Positions 9,078 through 18,828 of a stretch of 31,201 bases of DNA are shown in pieces (the stretch's first letter is position 1; each line of letters begins with the position of its first letter). The translations under genes and the position numbers were made by a program. The stretch covers positions 191,506 through 222,706 of the forward strand of contig NZ_DFQV01000009.1 of assembly GCF_002377945.1 (NCBI RefSeq), given 5' to 3'. This stretch comes from Psychrobacter sp. UBA3480. GTDB taxonomy: Bacteria; Pseudomonadota; Gammaproteobacteria; Pseudomonadales; Moraxellaceae. The notes below the pieces were generated by a model. It had not been told where the DNA came from. It saw nothing but the letters and a program-made list of their open reading frames with translations, and did no database searches.

Positions 9078-9526
9078 TCCGCATGACTCAAGAAAGCTAT
9101 AGGCAATCTACGGTGTCATGTGCCTGAATGTGACTCGTATTAGACGTGCGTATTAAGCTTAGTAAGTTCAAATAACTGATTTTTAACTTAGTTATCCAGC
9201 AAGTAACTGTGTGGTTATGATGTGTTCAAACAATACTCAAACCCCATAGTTACTTACAAACCGTTGCGTTTTCCTACATTGCACTACTGTTTTAATAGTC
9301 CAGTTGTCCTTAATATATATTGCATATCTACGATACGTTGATCTTATTTCTATAGACGAGTGACTGATCAAAAGTGATGTTCAAAATATAATAATAAAAA
9401 AGCTTTTGTAGAGTCAAGTTTTGCACGAATAATTTATACCAAAGCAAATGGCTTTTAGAAAACGAGACCAAATAGATGCCGTACATAAAGCGTTTTTAAC
9501 AATCACTATTTAAGAATGGTACTCCT
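9078..9526. other. 449-bp intergenic region, no gene recognised
   Basis: AT-rich gap between the Nudix gene and the lipocalin gene. I see no RNA gene, no convincing terminator and no conserved small reading frame. It contains one imperfect inverted repeat (AAGTAACT at 9201-9208 with AGTTACTT at 9248-9255, pairing partly extended inward). A promoter for the downstream gene must lie here, but several weak -10-like hexamers prevent a choice. Confidence 0.6.
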
Positions 9527-10744
9527 ATGAAAACCAATAAGTTACCTGAGTCAGCATGGACTGATTCACAGGCAGCTGGTTCTCAACTTCAGCAGCCTAA
9601 GCAATCGCTCAATGACAATGAATATGGCGATGATACGCAACAGACAAACCAAGCTAGTAACGATGCTAGCTATAATCACGACAGCTCGAATGGCGAATAT
9701 TCGCACCATCTGGCAAAAGACACGTCTTCGCAAGACAGCTATTTTGGATACAAAAGCGCCGACAAAAGCCCTAGGGCAAAAGAGTCAGCTATGAGTGACA
9801 ATGAGATAAGCAAAGATCTAAAAAATAGCAATGAGGACAATCATGACGTGGCTAGTGGCTACAAATCATCTGGCTATAAATCAGCGCAAAATAAGCACCC
9901 ACAAAAGCTGAACGAAGATGAGCCATTAATGTCGGGACTGTTAGAGGATCAAATAGATAATCTAAACAGTAGTTCTGAACACGCCATCGACGCTGAGCAA
10001 ATGAGTGATGCATCAACAAATAATTCATCCTACAAAGAAATACCGGAGCGCATATTTATGAATGGACTGATAAAACATACAGGCATTGCTTTAGCGATTA
10101 TTATACCGTTAGCAGCGTTCTCAGCCTATGCGGCCACGCCGCCAGTGAACATGGGGACTAATGGAATGTCTGATGATGCAACGAGCGAGAAGACCACGAC
10201 TGATGTACTATCGGTTAAGCCAAGCGATATTATTCATAAATCTGCAAGCACGCCAACTACTGTAGATAGCGTAGATCTAAACACCTATGCAGGTACATGG
10301 TATGAGATTGGCCGTTTGCCGATGTATTTCCAGCGCAAGTGTGCTGGTGATGTGACCGCCAATTATGCTCAAAAAGATGACGGCTCAGGAATCACGGTTA
10401 CTAATAAGTGTGTGAGCGAGGACGGTTCAGGTATCGTCGCAGAAGGTTTTGCTAAGCCAGTCGATGAAAGCGGCAGCAAACTAAAAGTGACGTTTTTACC
10501 GAAGTGGATTCGCTGGATTCCAGTCGGCCGTGCTGATTATTGGGTGCTGGCACGTGATGCAGATTACAAAACCGCGCTAGTAGGGACACCTGATAAAAAA
10601 TACTTATGGTTACTAGCACGCTCGCCAAATATCAGTCAGGAAACGTATACTAAATATCGTCAAATTGCTCAGCAGCAAGGTTATGACTTAAAAGAGTTTA
10701 CATTGACGTCGCAGAGCAACCAAACGGTAAGTCTATCACCATAA
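9527..10744 (+). CDS. Lipocalin family protein (Blc-like) with long polar N-terminal extension
   Basis: The C-terminal ~155 residues form a bacterial lipocalin. The GxW motif lies in LNTYAGTWYEIGRLP (residue ~256 onward), followed by two cysteines (QRKCAGD, TNKCVSE) and the conserved YWVLARDADYKTALVG and WLLARSP segments. Bacterial lipocalins bind hydrophobic ligands and usually sit in the periplasm or on the outer membrane. The frame can begin at ATG 9527 (405 residues), giving 177 polar, Asn/Asp/Ser/Lys-rich residues with repeated GYKS motifs before a hydrophobic segment. It can also begin at ATG 10058, which has a better ribosome binding site (GGAG at 10045-10048, 9-nt spacing) and a classical cleavable signal peptide (LAAFSAYA, then ATPP). 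No lipobox cysteine is present, unlike Blc. The absence of stops over 531 nt suggests the extension is genuinely coding, but which start is used is unresolved. Confidence 0.88.
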   Translation: MKTNKLPESAWTDSQAAGSQLQQPKQSLNDNEYGDDTQQTNQASNDASYNHDSSNGEYSHHLAKDTSSQDSYFGYKSADKSPRAKESAMSDNEISKDLKNSNEDNHDVASGYKSSGYKSAQNKHPQKLNEDEPLMSGLLEDQIDNLNSSSEHAIDAEQMSDASTNNSSYKEIPERIFMNGLIKHTGIALAIIIPLAAFSAYAATPPVNMGTNGMSDDATSEKTTTDVLSVKPSDIIHKSASTPTTVDSVDLNTYAGTWYEIGRLPMYFQRKCAGDVTANYAQKDDGSGITVTNKCVSEDGSGIVAEGFAKPVDESGSKLKVTFLPKWIRWIPVGRADYWVLARDADYKTALVGTPDKKYLWLLARSPNISQETYTKYRQIAQQQGYDLKEFTLTSQSNQTVSLSP

Positions 10745-10810
10745 GTGTTATAACTAAATTTACTGCTTTGATTAAACCATATAGCGATTATTATTTCATT
10801 ACGTCTCGAT

Positions 10811-10840
10811 AAGGCAGCATATATAGCTGCCTTTATTTTT
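10811..10840 (+). terminator. Intrinsic terminator of the lipocalin gene
   Basis: An 8-bp perfect stem, AAGGCAGC (10811-10818) with GCTGCCTT (10826-10833), and a 7-nt loop, followed by a T-rich run through 10840. Confidence 0.85.
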
Positions 10841-10977
10841 ATTAATAGCTGTATATGAGAACTATATAAGAGAATGAAACCTATTATGCACGCTAGCTAA
10901 TCGGTTACTACTGGCAAAATGAGGCGTTTTAGGCTAAAATCTAGGCGATTCAAATACTCTAGCGTCAATAACCCATA

Positions 10978-11006
10978 TTGATAGTGGTTGATTATCATAT
11001 TAGAGT
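10978..11006 (+). promoter_or_regulatory. Candidate promoter of gap
   Basis: TTGATA (10978-10983) and TAGAGT (11001-11006) are separated by 17 nt. The -35 is close to consensus and the -10 is weak. It would give a leader of about 80 nt. Confidence 0.35.
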
Positions 11007-11092
11007 CGCCATTTAGAGCATACACGACCTATCTATTTTACACTTCTTCATATTTTATTGATCATACATTACTGACCATAAGGATGTTTCTC

Positions 11093-12526
11093 GTGAGCAA
11101 CGCTGATACCTTACGCCAATTACATCAAGACCACTTGAACAACTACAACAATCAAGAGCAACAAGCGATTGAGCTTATGGGGCTACTAAACAAGCTCTAT
11201 AACAAGCAAGACGTACAAGTGACTTTGTTTGGCGAAACGCTAGACTCTACCTCAGTTGGTCAAATACTTGCTTTACATCAAAAAGTAGCACTACGCGACC
11301 ATGGCGCCAAAGCTATCGATATCGCTGATACTCTAGCGATGGTAAAAGTTATCTCAGAAAACACTGATATTCAAGCCACTCGTATCGATGTTGGTCAATT
11401 GATTGCTAATGATACTGATTTACAAACCGCTCTACAGTCTATCAACAACGCTGGTGCTGTAAACGGCGCCACGGACGTTGTACTTTACGGTTTTGGCCGT
11501 ATCGGTCGTATCTTGACTCGTCTGCTATTGTCACAAGCGTCAAGCGCAAAAGGTCTACAGCTAAAAGCGATTGTTGTACGTCCAGCTGCTGCTGGCGACT
11601 TGGCTAAGCGCATCTCATTGCTTGAGCGCGACTCAATCCATGGTAGATTCTTAGGCGGCATTAGCATTGATGATGATAATAACGGCATGATCGTTAATGG
11701 TCGTTTTGTACAAGTTATCTATGCCAAAGACCCAAGCGAAATCGACTATACTGCTTATGGTATCGACAATGCTCTTGTTATCGATAACACAGGTATCTGG
11801 AAAGACGAAGCAGGCCTTGGTAAGCACTTACAGTCTACTGGCGTGAAAAAAGTGCTACTAACAGCACCTGCTGGCGGCGATATCAAAAACGTCGTTTACG
11901 GCGTGAACAATGATACCGTTGGTGACGATATGATCGTTAGTGCTGCGAGCTGTACGACCAATGCAATTACGCCAACGCTGAATGTATTGAATGATGAGTA
12001 CGGTATTGTAAATGGTCATGTAGAGACTATTCACTCATTTACTAATGATCAGAACTTGGTTGATAACTATCACAAAGCTGACCGCCGTGGTCGTAGTGCT
12101 GTGATGAACATGGTTATTACTAGTACTGGTGCTGCAAAAGCCGTTGGTAAAGCATTGCCAGAACTAAACGGTAAGCTAACGGGTAACGCTATTCGTGTAC
12201 CAACACCAAATGTCAGCCTAGCAATCTTGAACGTGAATCTGAAAACTGCTCCAGCAAGCGCTGATGCGTTGAATGAGTTCCTGCGTAAAATGGCTAATAG
12301 CAGCACTTGGCAGTCACAGATTGCTTATACAGATTCTACAGAAGCGGTATCAACTGACTTTGTTGGTACGACTCATGTTGGAATCATCGATGCTCAAGCG
12401 ACTATTTTGACTGACAACCAAGCTATCGTATATGTTTGGTATGACAACGAAGTAGGTTATAGTACTCAGGTATTGCGTTTGGCGACGCAAATGGCCGGAA
12501 TCAGCTACGCTCAGATTCCAGCATAG
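11093..12526 (+). CDS. gap: Glyceraldehyde-3-phosphate dehydrogenase, long form
   Basis: Interconverts glyceraldehyde 3-phosphate and 1,3-bisphosphoglycerate with NAD(P) in the cytoplasm. The chosen start is GTG 11093, which gives 477 residues and has AAGGA at 8-nt spacing. The ATG at 11084 overlaps that ribosome binding site, and the frame upstream of it to 10988 looks like leader. A ~130-residue N-terminal extension precedes the Rossmann motif GFGRIGR (residue ~133), so the protein is far longer than the ~335-residue GapA type. The active-site motif SAASCTTNAI places the catalytic Cys at residue 287, and WYDNEVGYSTQVLRL is the conserved C-terminal segment. Long GAPDHs of this kind occur in Pseudomonas and Acinetobacter, where glycolysis is incomplete, so a gluconeogenic role is plausible but inferred. 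Confidence 0.95.
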   Translation: MSNADTLRQLHQDHLNNYNNQEQQAIELMGLLNKLYNKQDVQVTLFGETLDSTSVGQILALHQKVALRDHGAKAIDIADTLAMVKVISENTDIQATRIDVGQLIANDTDLQTALQSINNAGAVNGATDVVLYGFGRIGRILTRLLLSQASSAKGLQLKAIVVRPAAAGDLAKRISLLERDSIHGRFLGGISIDDDNNGMIVNGRFVQVIYAKDPSEIDYTAYGIDNALVIDNTGIWKDEAGLGKHLQSTGVKKVLLTAPAGGDIKNVVYGVNNDTVGDDMIVSAASCTTNAITPTLNVLNDEYGIVNGHVETIHSFTNDQNLVDNYHKADRRGRSAVMNMVITSTGAAKAVGKALPELNGKLTGNAIRVPTPNVSLAILNVNLKTAPASADALNEFLRKMANSSTWQSQIAYTDSTEAVSTDFVGTTHVGIIDAQATILTDNQAIVYVWYDNEVGYSTQVLRLATQMAGISYAQIPA

Positions 12527-12556
12527 ATTACTAAATACAGTAGAGCAATAACGTCA

Positions 12557-12681
12557 TACCAAGTATAGTAGCGCTATCGTGTCACAAGAATGGCGCTGTA
12601 GCAGATGCTACTTTGAATAGCTTGGTAGGACTTTAACTGTCATACTTAAACACCCGATAGTCCGATTGATTATCGGGTGTT
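12557..12681 (+). other. Inverted-repeat-rich region after gap (possible terminator)
   Basis: Nested complementary arms TACCAAG/CTTGGTA (12557-12563, 12621-12627) and AGTAGC/GCTACT fold around a short GCGC stem. They are followed by a perfect 11-bp stem AACACCCGATA/TATCGGGTGTT (12649-12659, 12671-12681). The second hairpin lacks a good T-run, so it is only a possible terminator. This may be a structured 3' UTR. Confidence 0.5.
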
Positions 12682-12801
12682 ATTGTCATAATGGGCACTA
12701 AGTAAAAGTAGTATTTATACAGTGTCCATTTTGACGCAACAACATAGCAAAACCCCAAAATACAACCGTTGGTTGTAACCAGTTTATAGACTGGATTGTG
12801 A

Positions 12802-14022
<1,221 letters not shown>

Positions 14023-14099
14023 GCTAGTATGCTTGAGCAGTTATACTTGAATTGTGAATTTAATCCCTACAATCAATTGATATGAAAAAAGGAGTTTAT

Positions 14100-15272
14100 A
14101 TGGCAGATGACATAGCAAACACGATGGAAGAAGCAAGATTTGTTAAGCAAACTCGCAACTTTGATATTCAGCGCGTTATTGTCAAAATTGGTTCATCACT
14201 ATTAACCAATAACGGTCGAGGGCTGGATCGTACTGCCATATATGAGTGGGCAAAGCAAATTGCTAAGCTGCACAAAAAAGGCGTTGAGGTACTGCTGGTA
14301 TCATCAGGTGCTGTTGCTGAAGGTGTGGTACGTATGAACCTTGAGGAACGTCCTAAGAAACTAGCAGCACTACAAGCCTGTGCTTCTATTGGTCAAATGG
14401 GATTGATTGAAACATGGTGGTCAGCTTTGATTCAGCATGGTATTCAAAGCTCGCAGCTACTGCTAACTCATGATGACTTGTCTAATCGTAGTCGTTATCT
14501 TAATACGACGGGTGCGCTGACACAGTTATTAGAATGGCGCGTACTACCTGTTATTAATGAAAACGATACCATCACGATTGATGAAATTAAATTTGGCGAT
14601 AACGATACCTTGGGTGCGATGGCAGCCGCGATGGTTAATGCTGATTTGTACATCATCTTAACCGATCAAGAAGGTGTCTTCACTGATAACCCACGTGATA
14701 ATCCTGATGCTAAGATGATTCGCCAAGAACGTGCAATGGCGGATTATTTATTTGATATTGCAGGAGACGGCGGTAAGCTTGGACGCGGTGGTATGTTGAC
14801 CAAAATCCGTGCTGGACGCCTTGCAGCAATGGGTGGTTGTCCTACTGTTATCGTCAGCGGTGCTATCGATGACGTTATCACCCGTGTGGTGTCAGGTGAA
14901 GCGGTAGGTACATTGCTGACGACTAATGACGAAGATAAAATCATCGCGCGTAAACAGTGGCTAGCTGCGCATCTACGTATGTCAGGTAGCTTGGTCGTCG
15001 ATGCAGGTGCTGCAAGAGCATTGACTGAGCACAATAGAAGTTTATTGCCAGTGGGTGTTGTGGAAGTGCAAGGTGGGTTTGATGAAGGTGATGTGGTAGA
15101 AATCATCCACCAAGATACGGGCGAACGTATAGCCGTCGGGCAGGTAAACTTCTCATCGAATGATGCGCGCCGCGTCGCTCGTGAGCGTACTGAACAGTTC
15201 GATAAGATCTTTGGCAGTAGCGAAGAACGTGTCGTCATGGTACACCGCGACAATCTTGCATTAACTGTATAG
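14100..15272 (+). CDS. proB: Glutamate 5-kinase
   Basis: First step of proline synthesis: ATP-dependent phosphorylation of glutamate to gamma-glutamyl phosphate, normally feedback-inhibited by proline. ATG 14100 is chosen because AAAAAAGGAG ends 5 nt before it; the ATG at 14082 lies upstream of that site. The 390-residue product has an amino-acid kinase domain (VKIGSSLL near residue 28, SSGAVAEG, NENDTITIDE, FGDNDTLGAMAA, TDQEGVFTDNP) and a C-terminal PUA domain (~residue 290 onward, SGSLVVDAGAARAL). Full-length ProB with PUA is normally ~367-375 residues, so this copy has a slightly longer N-terminus. Confidence 0.99.
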   Translation: MADDIANTMEEARFVKQTRNFDIQRVIVKIGSSLLTNNGRGLDRTAIYEWAKQIAKLHKKGVEVLLVSSGAVAEGVVRMNLEERPKKLAALQACASIGQMGLIETWWSALIQHGIQSSQLLLTHDDLSNRSRYLNTTGALTQLLEWRVLPVINENDTITIDEIKFGDNDTLGAMAAAMVNADLYIILTDQEGVFTDNPRDNPDAKMIRQERAMADYLFDIAGDGGKLGRGGMLTKIRAGRLAAMGGCPTVIVSGAIDDVITRVVSGEAVGTLLTTNDEDKIIARKQWLAAHLRMSGSLVVDAGAARALTEHNRSLLPVGVVEVQGGFDEGDVVEIIHQDTGERIAVGQVNFSSNDARRVARERTEQFDKIFGSSEERVVMVHRDNLALTV

Positions 15273-15286
15273 CGCTTTCATATAAC
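15256..15286 (+). promoter_or_regulatory. Candidate hemE promoter inside the proB 3' end
   Basis: TTGCAT (15256-15261) is followed by overlapping -10-like hexamers CATATA/TATAAC (15279-15286) with 17-19-nt spacing. It would place a strong hairpin (15311-15348) in the hemE leader. Weak evidence. Confidence 0.3.
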
Positions 15287-15310
15287 CTTTTTTATTCAAC
15301 TTATTTTATC

Positions 15311-15352
15311 CAGCACAATATCCATTTATAAATATGGATATTGTGCTGTTTT
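15311..15352 (+). terminator. Perfect 15-bp hairpin with short T-run, between proB and hemE
   Basis: CAGCACAATATCCAT (15311-15325) pairs perfectly with ATGGATATTGTGCTG (15334-15348), followed by TTTT and then immediately by the hemE ribosome binding site (GGAG, 15353-15356). It has the form of an intrinsic terminator for proB, but its position suggests it may act as an attenuator or leader structure for hemE. Confidence 0.7.
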
Positions 15353-15364
15353 GGAGATTTGTAC

Positions 15365-16516
15365 ATGAGTGCTTCAGACGGTAGTAACTCGGTTCAGCAA
15401 CAGTTTGCACCTTTAAAAAATGATAGATTGCTACGTGCATTACGTTTTGAGCCCATCGATACCACACCGGTATGGATGATGCGCCAAGCTGGTCGCTATT
15501 TGCCAGAATATAAGGCCACTCGTGCTGAAGCGGGTGACTTTATGAGTCTGTGCAAAGATACAGACCGCGCTACTGAAGTGACTCTACAGCCATTGCGTCG
15601 CTATGACTTAGATGCTGCTATTTTGTTTAGTGATATTCTAACTATCCCTGATGCGATGGGACTGGGCTTGTATTTCGAAACGGGTGAAGGCCCTAAGTTC
15701 AAACACCCTATCCGCGAACAGGCTGATCTTGATAGATTGCCAGTGCTCGAGCCAAATGACTCTCTAGACTATGTCATGCGAGCTGTAACCAGCATTCGTA
15801 AAGCATTGAATGGTCAAGTTCCGTTATTTGGTTTTTCTGGTAGTCCGTGGACGTTGGCTACTTATATGATAGAAGGCGGTAGCTCGAAGGATTATCGTTA
15901 TACCAAAGGCTTCTTATATAGTAACCCTGATTTTTTACATCAGTTATTAGACAAGCTGGCGACGTCAGTTATTGACTATTTAGATGCCCAAATCGTCGCT
16001 GGCGCTCAAATTGTTCAGATATTTGATAGTTGGGGCGGGGCGTTAGGCCATCGTCAATTTATCGAATTTTCACACATTTATAATAAACGTATTGTCGCTG
16101 AACTAAAAGAACGTCATCCACAAGTACCTGTAGTGCTATTCACTAAAGGTGGTGGGTTATGGCTTGATATTCAGGCTGACAGCGAAGCGGACGTGTTAGG
16201 TCTAGACTGGACGATGCCGATTGATCGTGCGCGTCAAGTATTGACTGAAAGTCAGCGTCAGTTGACCAAGAAGCATAAAAAATTGCAAAACAGCAAGGCT
16301 ATCCAAGGTAACTTAGATCCAGCGACATTATACGGTTCGCCTGCGACAATTCGTTCTGAAGTGAACGCCATGCTTGACCGTGCTTACGCTGACGGTGAAA
16401 AGACTGGTTACATAGCAAACTTAGGTCACGGTATCACCCAGTGGGTTAACCCTGACAATGCCAAAGTGTTTGTGGATGCAGTACACGACTATAAAATTAA
16501 GAGTCAGAATATTTAG
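15365..16516 (+). CDS. hemE: Uroporphyrinogen decarboxylase
   Basis: Decarboxylates the four acetate side chains of uroporphyrinogen III to give coproporphyrinogen III in haem synthesis. ATG 15365 has GGAG at 8-nt spacing; upstream in-frame codons to 15341 fall in a hairpin and are not coding. The 383-residue protein carries the signature motifs [15 protein letters not shown] (near residue 35-50), [15 protein letters not shown] with the catalytic Asp, [26 protein letters not shown] and the C-terminal [12 protein letters not shown]. The family is usually ~355 residues; the extra length is a polar N-terminus and a Lys-rich insertion ([17 protein letters not shown]). Confidence 0.99.
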   Translation: MSASDGSNSVQQQFAPLKNDRLLRALRFEPIDTTPVWMMRQAGRYLPEYKATRAEAGDFMSLCKDTDRATEVTLQPLRRYDLDAAILFSDILTIPDAMGLGLYFETGEGPKFKHPIREQADLDRLPVLEPNDSLDYVMRAVTSIRKALNGQVPLFGFSGSPWTLATYMIEGGSSKDYRYTKGFLYSNPDFLHQLLDKLATSVIDYLDAQIVAGAQIVQIFDSWGGALGHRQFIEFSHIYNKRIVAELKERHPQVPVVLFTKGGGLWLDIQADSEADVLGLDWTMPIDRARQVLTESQRQLTKKHKKLQNSKAIQGNLDPATLYGSPATIRSEVNAMLDRAYADGEKTGYIANLGHGITQWVNPDNAKVFVDAVHDYKIKSQNI

Positions 16517-16546
16517 AGACTGATTCTGTCTTTGTTCGCATTTGTG

Positions 16547-16580
16547 GAACTGTATAATTTATAGAACTGCATAAGTTATA
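16547..16580 (+). repeat. 17-bp tandem duplication between hemE and argC
   Basis: Two abutting 17-bp copies, GAACTGTATAATTTATA (16547-16563) and GAACTGCATAAGTTATA (16564-16580), differ at two positions. They lie in the gap ahead of argC, and the first copy contains a -10-like TATAAT. Confidence 0.8.
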
Positions 16581-16636
16581 AGCAAATATAGAATCTATCA
16601 GTGCATATTTAGTATTTACCAAGAAAAGGGTGTCTT

Positions 16637-17704
16637 ATGATTTCAGCAGCGATCGTCGGTGGTACAGGCTATACGGGTATTGAGCTCATTCGCTTATTAT
16701 CTGCTCATCCTGAGGTTTCTATTGATTTATTAACTTCTCGTAGCGAAGCTGGCACTCGTGCTGATGAAATCTTTCCAAGCCTACGCGGTGTGTCTGACAT
16801 CGTTTTTAGCGACTTGGGTGATAATACGCTTGCTGCATTGCAAAAATGCGATGTTGTGTTTTTTGCGACTCCGCATGGCGTAGCAATGAAGCAAGCCGAA
16901 GCGCTTACCCAAGCTGGCGTTAAGGTTATCGATTTGGCTGCTGATTTTCGTTTGCAGTCATTGACTGACTTTGAGCACTGGTACAAACAGTCACATGCTT
17001 GTCCTGAACTGTTGAAAACAGCAGTCTACGGTCTACCAGAAATCAATCGTGACAAGCTTGCGAATGCGTTACTAGTAGGTAACCCAGGCTGTTATCCAAC
17101 CACTGCAATTTTGGGTCTAAAACCAATTATCGAAGCTCAGAATAAGCAAGCAGAGCGTTTGATTGAGTCTCGTATTGTCATTGACGCAAAATCTGGTGTA
17201 TCTGGCGCAGGTCGTCAAGCATCACTTGCACTCAATTATGCTGAGACAACAGATAGCTTTAAGGCTTATAGTGTCGAAGGCCATCGTCATTTACCAGAGA
17301 TTGAGCAGGGTGTTGCACAGTTATTAGACAGTCAATTTACGCACCGTATTCGCTTTTTGCCGCATTTAGTACCGATGATTCGTGGCATGCTCAGCTCTAT
17401 TCATATGGAGCTGACCGATGCTGGTGCGGCTATCGATTGGCAGCAAGCGTTTGAAAATAGCTATGCGTCAGAGTTGTTTGTTGATGTCATGCCAAAGGGG
17501 CTTTATCCCGATACGCGCAGTGTTCGCGCTAGTAACCGTCTACGCATTGCCGTACATCAGGACAATGAGCGCGCTGAGCTAACGGTCATCGTCGTTCAAG
17601 ATAACTTAGTCAAAGGTGCTGCTGGGCAGGCTGTGCAAAACATGAATGTGATGTTCGGTTTTGATGAGTCAATGGGGCTGAACTTTGCACCGATTGTTCC
17701 TTAA
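16637..17704 (+). CDS. argC: N-acetyl-gamma-glutamyl-phosphate reductase
   Basis: Third step of arginine synthesis: NADPH-dependent reduction of N-acetylglutamyl phosphate to the semialdehyde. The 355-residue protein has the N-terminal nucleotide-binding motif VGGTGYTGIELIRLL (residues ~7-21), the active-site motif GNPGCYPTT with catalytic Cys152, and the SVEGHRHLPEI segment holding the catalytic His. ATG 16637 follows AAAAGGG at suitable spacing. It is not clustered with other arg genes. The next gene starts ~100 bp downstream behind its own -10-like element. Confidence 0.99.
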   Translation: MISAAIVGGTGYTGIELIRLLSAHPEVSIDLLTSRSEAGTRADEIFPSLRGVSDIVFSDLGDNTLAALQKCDVVFFATPHGVAMKQAEALTQAGVKVIDLAADFRLQSLTDFEHWYKQSHACPELLKTAVYGLPEINRDKLANALLVGNPGCYPTTAILGLKPIIEAQNKQAERLIESRIVIDAKSGVSGAGRQASLALNYAETTDSFKAYSVEGHRHLPEIEQGVAQLLDSQFTHRIRFLPHLVPMIRGMLSSIHMELTDAGAAIDWQQAFENSYASELFVDVMPKGLYPDTRSVRASNRLRIAVHQDNERAELTVIVVQDNLVKGAAGQAVQNMNVMFGFDESMGLNFAPIVP

Positions 17705-17768
17705 TATCAACGACTTCATATTCCAATCATTCACATTTACGGTGCTAGGTATTGATTATAAATTCGGC

Positions 17769-17774
17769 TATAAT
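17769..17774 (+). promoter_or_regulatory. Candidate -10 element ahead of the coiled-coil membrane protein gene
   Basis: A perfect TATAAT at 17769-17774 sits 33 bp before the ATG. The -35 is poor (TAGGTA-like), so the promoter is only suggested. Confidence 0.35.
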
Positions 17775-17807
17775 GACTTGCCCTTACCCTTAAGAGATAC
17801 TGTCTAA

Positions 17808-18674
17808 ATGCGTGTTCAGCTCGTACTACGCTTTTGCTCACAGCCAGCACGTCTATCGTGCAAAGACTCGGTTATACCTAGCTTGGAGCGCAAACAGCAT
17901 TGCTTTAGAAATAATAATGTCCCGATAAGTGGTATTGCTAGCTCACAACGCGGTGCTTCTACATTGGTATTGGCACTGTTTGTTGTAGCCGTATTAGTGA
18001 CAGCGGTGGTTGGGCTAATATTTGGTCATAAGCTTGGCTACCAACGTGGCCTTCATTCGATGGAAACAGAAGCCAAGCAAGCAATTATTGATAGCACTGA
18101 AGCGACACAAGCACTAGAAGACTTGCGCCTTAGCAATAAGATAGCTACTAACCAAGCGTCAACTGCCAAACAAGAACTGGCTATCAGTTTGGCTAATTTA
18201 AAAGAGTTGCGTGAAAGCCAGCAAGAATTGACGGTAGAAAATAAACAAGTGTCACAGCTCAATGAGCTATATTCAGATGCCATCCGTGAGAAAGGTGGTA
18301 TGCCTTTACAGGTATTAGGGGCCAAAATTTCTCCACTACCTGAAAATGCTTTTGAGTATGGTTTTGATATCGGGATGCTCAGTAGCGATGGTCAGGCCAA
18401 ACGCTTGAGGCCTGTATTAACGCTACTTAACAATGATGATCTTGTAGAAGTACCTCTTGACCCTGCATACCATATGATCGAAGGTATCGTTCGGATACGT
18501 GGTCGCTTTGTAATGCCATCAGGCTTTAGACCATTGCAAGCCAAACTGACTTTGCAAGCTGGTGGTCAGAAAGTAGAGCAGTTGTATGACTGGAAGCTCG
18601 GTGATAGTGTGGATAACATGCTACCATCGCTCCTAGATTTACCAGAAGTTGATGAAAGTCCTATCGTACCTTAA
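17808..18674 (+). CDS. Single-pass membrane protein with coiled coil (DUF6776-like)
   Basis: A 288-residue protein of unknown function. Residues 1-48 are basic and probably cytoplasmic. Residues ~49-71 (STLVLALFVVAVLVTAVVGL) form one transmembrane helix. Residues ~80-160 are Gln/Glu/Leu-rich and predicted coiled coil (EATQALEDLRLSNK, LANLKELRESQQEL). The rest is a compact beta-rich domain ending PEVDESPIVP. Layout and position next to argC resemble the DUF6776 proteins near argC in Pseudomonas; that family assignment is from memory and needs a profile search. The ATG at 17808 has only a weak ribosome binding site (AAGAGA). Confidence 0.75.
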   Translation: MRVQLVLRFCSQPARLSCKDSVIPSLERKQHCFRNNNVPISGIASSQRGASTLVLALFVVAVLVTAVVGLIFGHKLGYQRGLHSMETEAKQAIIDSTEATQALEDLRLSNKIATNQASTAKQELAISLANLKELRESQQELTVENKQVSQLNELYSDAIREKGGMPLQVLGAKISPLPENAFEYGFDIGMLSSDGQAKRLRPVLTLLNNDDLVEVPLDPAYHMIEGIVRIRGRFVMPSGFRPLQAKLTLQAGGQKVEQLYDWKLGDSVDNMLPSLLDLPEVDESPIVP

Positions 18675-18828
18675 TTACCTCATGTCTTAATGAAATACTC
18701 AGTGACGATGCTGTGGTTGAAATCAAAGCACAATGACCTTAATTAGTGGTTGTGCTTTATACCATGCCTTATCGCCTGCCTTAACAACCTCTTCTATCTT
18801 AAACTTACCTTATAATTATATTTTGATT

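Larger units (their letters stand above)
10745..11092. other. 348-bp gap between lipocalin and gap genes
   Basis: Contains the lipocalin terminator (10811-10840), a 13-bp palindrome TTTTAGGCTAAAA at 10927-10939 and a candidate gap promoter (10978-11006). The frame of the downstream gene is open back to 10988, but that part is leader sequence, not protein. Nothing else is recognised. Confidence 0.6.

Noticed and set aside
9078..9526. Possible small RNA or attachment site in the gap after the Nudix gene
   Set aside because: Only a weak inverted repeat (9201-9255) is visible; no tRNA-like fold, terminator or repeat pair supports it.
10988..11092. Upstream extension of the GAPDH frame to an ATG at 10988
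   Set aside because: The extra residues are hydrophobic and aromatic, unlike GAPDH, overlap the candidate promoter, and lack a ribosome binding site; GTG 11093 has a good one.
14744..15253. Minus-strand reading frame of 169 codons opposite proB
   Set aside because: Composition (Ser/Thr/Pro/Arg-rich) is that of an antisense shadow of a strongly coding gene; proB is unambiguous.
18733..18828. Upstream extension of clpS resembling a lipoprotein signal (SGCALYH)
   Set aside because: ClpS is cytoplasmic, the segment overlaps an inverted repeat and a TATAAT, and no ribosome binding site precedes 18733.
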